DNA of 41,145 nt from Bacillota bacterium (GTDB lineage: Bacteria > Bacillota > Clostridia > Acetivibrionales > DSM-1351): contig JAEYNY010000205.1 of NCBI GenBank assembly GCA_023412275.1, positions 1-41,145 on the forward strand, written 5' to 3'. Position numbers and translations under genes: made by a program. Positions within the stretch are counted from its first letter, which is position 1; every line of letters begins with the position of its first letter. Below, piece after piece: positions 18,701 to 27,700 of this stretch. A model generated the notes under the pieces. That model was not told where the DNA came from. It worked only from the letters and a program-made list of their open reading frames with translations, and did no database searches.

Positions 18701-21700
18701 TGCTGGAACTGTCTTCGGAAAAAAGTATGTTTTTAATGTCAAAATTCAGAATCGACTCTAAAATACCAAAGCAATTATCCATTTCTTCCCGGAAAGCCGG
18801 TTCGTTTGCGTAGAGTTCCCTTCCCATATTTACATACTGGTATCCTTGTCCTGAAAACATAAATACGACTTTACTATGATATGGTTTTGCAATTTGAGCA
18901 GTATAGTTTTTATTTAGTTGATTAACAGCATCCTTTAAATCCTGGAATACCACCACTCTTCTATACTTTAACTGAGCCCTTCCTACCTGCATTGTATATG
19001 TGAGATCCGAAAGGTTTACCTCCGGGTTTTGTTGCATATACTCAGCAAAATTCTTTGACAGCTTGTCAAGGGCACCTGGAGTTTTAGCTGACAGAGGCAA
19101 CATATAACTCCCTGAAGAATCTTGTGTAATCTCAGTTATAGGTGATTCTTCCAATATAACATGTGCATTGGTTCCCCCGATTCCAAATGAACTTACCCCT
19201 GCACGTAAAGGATATTCTTTTCCCACCCAGTCGCACAATGACTCATTTACATAAAAGGGGCTATTTTTGAAATCAATCTTAGGATTAGGACTTTTATAAT
19301 GCAGATTTGGAGGAATTTGTTTATTATATAATGATAGTATAGCTTTAATTAAACCGGTAACACCTGCAGCAGCGTCCAGATGTCCACAATTAGTTTTTAC
19401 TGAACCAATTGCACAGTAATTTCTCTTGGTAGTGTTAAATGCCTTTTTTAGTGCCTCAATCTCTATTGGATCCCCTAAAGCAGTTGCTGTACCGTGAGCC
19501 TCTATATAACTAATAGTCTCAGTACTTACTTCAGCAAAATGACAAGCCTCTCTTATAACTTGGGCCTGCCCATCAACGCTTGGTGCAGTATACCCTACTT
19601 TACCAGCTCCATCATTATTGATTCTACTCCCTTTTATTACCGCCCAGATGTGATCCCCGTCTTTTAAAGCATCTTCCATCCGCTTTAAAACAACAACTCC
19701 TGCACCTTCCCCAGAAACAGCCCCACTGGCTTCTGCATCAAAGGATCGGCAGTGACCATCCCTTGACATTATCATTCCTTCTTGATATAAGTACCCGTTT
19801 TTATGAGGGAGAGTGACCGATACTCCTCCAGCCAAAGCTATGTCACATTCTCCTTCTAATAATTTCTGGTATGCTACATTTACTGCTACTAAGGACGTTG
19901 AACATGCAGTCTGTACCAATAGGCTCGGGCCTCTTAAATTAAGCTTATATGATATTCGAGTAGTCAGGAAATCTTTATCAGCTAATTGGTTATTACTAAA
20001 TAAATAAGATGTATTACTTTGATTAACATACATAGACACTAATGTTTGCCATACTATATTGTTTGATGCCCCTGCAAAAAGTCCTATAGAGCCCCCATAC
20101 GAGTAAGGATCATATCCGGCGCTTTCCAGTGCCTCCCATACGCACTCATGGAATATTCGAATTTGAGGATCCAGAAGTTTCGCATCACCTGGTGAGTAAT
20201 CAAAAAAAGCAGCATCAAAGTACTCAGGATCCTTTATAATTCCCTTAGCTCTAATATAATTAGGGTTGTTAAGCAAGTCATCTTCTATTCCCTCTTCTCT
20301 TAGTTCATCATCTGTAAAATAAGTTATAGATTCTATTCCATTCTTTAAATTTTCCCAGAATTCATTAACGTTATCAGCTCCAGGAAACCTGCCCGATAAG
20401 CCAATAACCGCTACGTCTTTGTTTATGACTGTGCTGTTCTTACTTTTATTTAAAGCTTCTACATCTTTCTGCCCATTATTTAAATAATTTATTAGCGAAC
20501 TTATTGTTGGGTACTGAAAAAGGGTCGTAGTAGATATTTGGCCTGTAAATTCTCCCTTAAGCTTCTGATTTATGAGACTACTTAATCTTATAATAGATAA
20601 TGAGTTGCCTCCTATATCAAAAAAGTTATCCGTAATTCCTATTTGCTCCCGATTCAGAACCTCCCGCCAAATATCAGCAATAACTTTTTCATAATCTGTT
20701 TTGGGAGCTATGTACTCTACTTCGGTATTAACACTATCAGACGGTTTGGGAAGCATATTTTTATTTATTTTCCCATTTGAAGTAAGTGGTATTTCTTTAA
20801 TTTCTATAAAGTGGGAAGGTATCATATAGTCAGGCAAGCTTTTTCTTAGTTCCTTTTTTATATCTTCCATATGACATCCGTCCTGAGTTACCACATATGC
20901 ACACAGGCTCCCATCCCCATTTTCGTTCTTGTTCTCCAATACTACTGCTTCCTTTATTGAAGGATTTCTAAGAAGCTGTGCCTCTATTTCACCCGGTTCT
21001 ATTCTAAAGCCTCGGATTTTAACCTGATTATCTATACGTCCAAGAAATTCTATATTGCCATCAGGAAGCCACCGTGCAAGGTCTCCGGTACGGTACATTC
21101 TTTCCTCGGGCATAAATGGATTAGTCACAAATCTCTCTTCTGTAAGTTCATGACTGTTAAGGTATCCCCTTGCAAGCCCGTCTCCACCAACACATAATTC
21201 GCCACTAATCCCTATGGGCTGTAAATTATTATACTTATCCAGTATGTATGCTGTTGAGTTGTTAATGGGTATACCTATTGGTATGTTTTGCTCATAATCT
21301 TTATCTATTTTGAAACACACCGAAAATGTAGTATTCTCTGTAGGCCCATACCCATTTGTTATAATAAGCCCCGGACATACGTTTCTTACAGTATTTATAT
21401 GAGATGGTGACAGTTTATCTCCTCCAACCAGCAGTTTTTTCAGGCCCGCAAATATATCTGGCTTTTGTGTGGAAAGCTGGTTAAAAAGCGGTGAAGTAAG
21501 CCACATAGTGCTTATATTGTATTTTTCTATAGCAGCACTAAGATTTAAGGGATCCAAAATAATATTCTCATCAACTATATGAAGCTTTAATCCATTTAAC
21601 AGTGCACCCCAAAGTTCAAATGTTGTCGCATCGAATGCCACTGCACCCGTCTGTAGTATACTGTCATTTTCTTCAAAATCTATATAATTGGTGTTTTTAA

Positions 21701-24700
21701 CAAGCCTGATTACACTTCGGTGTTCCACCATAACACCTTTTGGCTCTCCCGTTGACCCGGATGTATATATTACATATGCAAGGTGCTCTGAAGTACCTGT
21801 TTTGTCAGGATTTAAAGTATTTCCGGCAGATATGTTGCTATCGTTGAGGTTTACTATATACCCGTCAAAATCTGTTTTAGCTATTAGATGATTACTTGTT
21901 ACCAATATACCTGTCCCACTGTCTTTAAGCATAAACTTTATTCTTTCCTGAGGGTATCGAGGATCTATAGGAAGGTAGGCACCCCCAGCCTTCAGTATAC
22001 CTACTATGCCTATTATCATTTCTAATGATCGCTCTGCCATTATTCCAACTACCGTATCAGGTTGTACTCCTTTTTCCCTGAGTACCCATGCAAGACTATT
22101 TGCCCTATCATTTAACTCCCTATATGTAAACTTACTTTTTTCAAACACTACTGCTATATTATCAGGGGTCTTTTTCACTTGTTCTTCAAATATTTCATGT
22201 ATAGTCTTATTATTAGGGTAGTCAACCTTTGTATTATTAAATCTAGACAATATCTCTTCTTTTTCTTCGTCAGTTATAATATTCAACTCTGAGAGCTTGG
22301 TATTATTGTCAGTGGCAATGTCCTTCAGAATATTTATGAAATGCTCTGAAAACCTTTCTATTGTTCCTTTCCTAAACAATCTTGTACAATATTCAACTTC
22401 GAAAACGATCTTTCCAAGACGTTCTGAAGCATTCAATGTAATATCAAATTTTGAGGTCCTGTTTTCAACTGTTTGAGGTATGAACTTTAAGCCTTTAACC
22501 TGTATATCAGTACTACTTGCATTTTGAAGTACAAACATAATATCAAATAAAGGGTTCCTGCTCATATCCCTTTTTATGTTAAGCTTGTCAACCAGTTCTT
22601 CAAACTGGTAATCTTGATTTTCATAGGCCTTCAAACAGCTTTCCTTTACTTCTGCCAAGAATTCATTGAAGGTCTTTTCACCTGTAGGATAGTTTCTCAT
22701 GGCAAGTGTGTTTACAAACATGCCTATCATATCCTGCAAGTCCGCATGGGGCCTTCCTGCTATAGGTGAACCAACAACTATATCTTCCTGCCCTGTATAC
22801 CTGTACAGCAGAGCGTTATATGCTGCAAGCAGTACCATGTACATCGTCGTACCTGTTTTTTTTGCAAGGCTGTTTAGTTTCTGTGATATTTCTGCTCCCG
22901 CTTCGAAGGTTATTCTATCCCCTTCAAAGCTTTGCACTGGTGGTCTTTGGTAATCTGTGGGCATATTTAATACAGGTACTTCAGCCTCGAATCTATGCAG
23001 CCAGTATTCTTCCTGTTTCTTTATGCCTCCAGTCCTGAATAGCTCATTTTGCCATTGTGAAAAGTCCTTGTATTGTATCTTGAGTTCTGCCAATTCCTGC
23101 CCATTATATAACTGAGGAAACTCCCTTACAAGTATGTTTATTGATATACCATCTGATATTATATGGTGCATATCGAACATCAACATATGCCTGTCGTTTC
23201 CAATTCTAATAAGCCCTACCCGCAGGAATGGTGCCTTACTCAAATCAAATGGACGGATAAATACTTTTACTATTTCATCTGCATTATCCTTACTTGACTC
23301 AAAATAGTCTACTCTGAACTCTACCTCTGTGTGTACCTTTTGTACCGGTTTACCATCTACCATTTCAAAGGATGTACGTAGAGTTTCATGCCTCCTTATA
23401 AGAGCTCTGAAAGCATCCTCCAATCTATTTGTATCCAGTTTGCCCTCCACTATCATAGTAAAGGGCATATTGTAGTTTTTACCCGCTCCCTCAATTTGAT
23501 CCAATATATAAAGTCTCTTTTGTGCTGCAGATACAGGATAGTACTCTTTTACTCCTACAGGAATTATTGATGAATATATACTTTCATCCGTGCTTTTTAT
23601 ATATGCAGCAAGTCCTTTAACTGTAGGCAGTTTAAAAATCTCTCTCAATGGTATTTCTGCGTTAAACTCTTTGTGTATCTTTAATACAAGCAGTGTAGCC
23701 TTTAATGAATGTCCTCCAAGTTCAAAGAAGTTATCATTTATACCAACCTTCTCAACTCCAAGGATCTCCTGCCATATTGTTACCATCTTTTCTTCAACTT
23801 CATTTGTGGGAGCAATATAAGGGATGCCTGTACTTATATTACCGTCAGGTTCAGGTAAGGCCTTTTTGTCAATTTTGCCATTGTTCGTAAGTGGTATATT
23901 ATCAAGATGTATGAAATATGACGGTACCATATAGTCCGGCAGTTCACCGGATAAATGACCTCTTAACTCTTCCAGCCTCAATTCAGTTTCAGCTACGTAA
24001 TATGCGCACAGGTACTTACCACCGTCGCTGTCTCCTTTTGCGACTACTACAGCCTCTTTTATCAGCTGGTGCTTCAAAAGCTGTGTTTCTATTTCACCGG
24101 GTTCAATTCGGAAGCCTCTTATTTTTACCTGTTCATCGATTCTCCCAAGAAACTCTATATTCCCATCCGGAAGCCATCTTGCCAAGTCGCCGCTTCGGTA
24201 CATTCTACCTTTGCCGAATGGATTTTCGACAAACTTCTCTGCTGTCAATTCTGGCAGGTTCAGGTATCCCCGGGCCAGACCTACTCCTGCAATACATAGT
24301 TCTCCTGGCATTCCTATACCACAAAGTTCGCTACCGTTCATGATATAAACCTGTTTGTTTACTATCGGTTTTCCGATCGGTACTCTCTTCGGTACTTGCT
24401 CTCCGGGGTTACATGCCCAGTGCGTCGCACAAACCGTTGCCTCGGTCGGTCCGTAATCATTGGAATACCTCATATGTTTGCTGTTTGTGCGTACCAGTTC
24501 CTGATTGGTTTCCGAACCTCCGGTAATGATAGTACGAAAATGTTGAATATCTACTTGTGCTAAATATTGAGGAGGTAAAATAGCAATGGTAACATTGTGC
24601 TTTGTTATATATTCTTGAAATAGTTTCGTGTCTTTTAAGACATCTACCGGGCACAAACATAGCCTCGCACCAATCAATAAACTCATTGTCATTTCATACA

Positions 24701-27700
24701 CTGTTGCATCAAATGCTAAACTTGCAAATTGCAATGCAATATCATTTTGGCTTATATCATGGTAATAAATAAAGTACTGTCGGAAATTAACTATACCATC
24801 ATGCTCAATCATAACGCCTTTTGGCCTTCCGGTCGTTCCTGATGTGTAAATTATATATATAAGATCATTTGGGGTATTCACATGCTCAGGATTTCCAATC
24901 TCCCCTGTATAAATCGCCTTGTCAAATAGGTCTATTACCGGGATATTTGTTCTTACAGGCAGTTCTACTTTCCCCAAAAGGATCGCTTTGGGCCTACAGT
25001 CTTCCAGCATATACCTTATACGCTCCTCCGGACAGTCCGGGTCTATCGGTACATAGGCCCCGCCTGCTTTGATGATACCGTATATACCAATAACCATCTC
25101 AATGCTTCTTTGCGTCAGGATAGCCACCTTGTTGTCCGGTTTAACGCCAAGCTTTCGAAGTTTGTATGCCAGTTGGTTTGCTTTTTCATTAAGCTCTCTA
25201 TAGGTCATTTTTTCTTCTTCAAATACGACCGCAATATTGTCCGGGGTTCTGCTTACCTGCTCTTCGAAAAGTTCCACCACCGTTTTGCCGCTCGGATATT
25301 CTGCGGCCGTGTCGTTGAAGGTCCCAATGACCAGTCTCTTTTCTTCTTCATCCAGCACACTCAGTTCACCGATCTTCCCCTCCGGATTTGCAGTCAGTTC
25401 GTCGACCAGATGGCTGAAGTGCTTCATCATCCGTTCCACACTTCCCTGTTTGAACAGGTCGGTACAGTATTCCCAATTCATTTCATAGCCGTCTTCTGTT
25501 TCACTCATATTTAGGGTTAGATCAAATTTGGCGATATTGTGTTCACTGTCTATGCTTGCCATCTCCAAACCCTTCATTTCGAAGTTTACCTGTTCGTTGT
25601 TCTGCAGGACAAACATGACATCAAAAAGCGGGTTCCTGGAAAGGTCCCGTTGAATCTCCACTGATTCCACCAGTTCCTCAAACGGGTATTCTTGGTTTTC
25701 ATAGGCTTTCAGGGCGCTTTCCCTGACTTCTTTGAGAAAATCCAGATATTTTTTGTCTCCTTTGGGATATCCCCTCATTGCCAGTGTATTCACAAACATG
25801 CCCATCATATCTTCTGTATCTTTATGAGTTCTTCCCGAAATGGGACTGCCGACAACAACATCTTCCTGACGGCTATATTTACCAAGCAGTATCATCATCG
25901 TAGAAAGCAATACCATATATGCGGTTGCCCCTGTCTTTCGGCACAGTTTATCCACCGCTTTCTTCTGTTTAGCCGTCAGCATTCCGTTAATGCTGCTGCC
26001 TGCATAGCTCTGTGTCTGGGGCCTTAAGTGGTCCAGTGGCAGGTCCAGCACCGGAACCGAGTCTTTGAATACACCCTGCCAGTATTTTTTCTGTTCCGAT
26101 AGGTCTCTTGTCCGCATCCATTCGCTGTAATCCTTGTACTGGACACGCAGCGGTTTTAATTGCTCTCCGTTGTACAGCATGGACAATTCTTTTGTCAGAA
26201 TACTTATGGACATACCGTCGGAGATGATATGGTGCATATCGAACATGAGGATCGTTTTGTCCCCTCCTGTTTTTACTGCTTTCACCCGCATCAGAGGTGC
26301 CTTTCCAAGGTCAAACGGACGCACGAAACCGAACAGCAGGTTTTCTTCCTTTCTGTCCGTCCATTCTTCATACTCGAATTCAATCCTGACTTCTTTGGCG
26401 ATTTTCTGTACAGTTTCTCCATTCTCACTATGAAAGCTAGTGCGTAAAGCTTCGTGGCGTGCAGTTAGTTGCTCCAATGCGGACTTCATCCCATCAAAAT
26501 CAAATCTTCCTTGGATTTCCAGTCCCGCAGATATATTGTAGGTGATGCCCTCATCGTCCTTCTGGTTGATCAGGTACAATCTCTTTTGTGCCGACGACAT
26601 GGAGTAGATTTCTTTTTCCTCCGCCTGAGGGATTGGAATATATTCCTTTGATTTCGATCCTTCCACTTCTTTGGCAAGAAGCTTGACTGTAGGAGCAGTA
26701 AATATGGCCTTTAATAGCAAGCGGGCACCAGTCTTGGCTTCGATTTGGTTGACAACCCGGGTGGCACGCAGGGAATGACCGCCCATTTCAAAGAAGTTGT
26801 CTTCAATCCCCACCGGGGTAACGCCCAGTATTTCTTCAAAGATGCCTGCAAGGGTTTCTTCCGTCTTGTTTCGCGGTGCAATATATTCCCGCCCGCTTGC
26901 TGCTTCCGGTTCTGGCAGGGCACGTTTGTCAAGCTTCCCGTTCCGTGTAACCGGGATGTTTTCGATCTGCAGGAAATATGCGGGTACCATATATTCAGGC
27001 AGTTCTTTTCTAAGGCTGTCTTTGATTTCGGCTGCTTGAATTTCCTGATCCGATACTATATAGGCACAGATACTCTTGTCTCCACTTCTCTCCTTGACCA
27101 CCACTGCCGCATCCCTGACACCGGTTTGTTTGCGCAGGACATTTTCGATTTCACCCAACTCTATCCGGAAGCCGCGGATCTTTACCTGCTCGTCCATCCT
27201 GCCCAGGTACTCGATGTTGCCGTCCGGCAGCCATCTTGCCAGATCTCCGGTACGGTACATTCTACCTTTACCAAATGGATTTTTGACAAACTTCTCCGCG
27301 GTCAATTCCGGCAGGTTCAGGTATCCTCGGGCCAAGCCCACTCCTGCAATGCAAAGTTCTCCGGGCATTCCGATACCGCAAAGCTCATTACCATTCATTA
27401 TATATGTTTGAGTATTGCTTATGGGTCTTCCTATTGGTATATTATTACTTAAATTATATTTATTGATTGGGTAATATGTTGTAAATGTTGTACTCTCAGT
27501 TGGACCATAAACATTAGATAAATTGACCCTGCTATCACTATCCATCATCATTCTTACGTGCTTCTCAGATGTTTTCTCTCCTCCAAACAATAAATAAGTA
27601 AGAGAATTAAATATTTTATTATCAAAATTCAGCAACTGATTATATAAAGCAGTTGTTATAAATATAGTATTGATTTTATAAGCATTAATTGTTTTTTTAA

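Noticed and set aside
24457..24660. Minus-strand ORF of 67 codons inside the A2 domain
   Set aside because: It is an alternative frame of the megasynthase on the same strand, without a ribosome site or family match.
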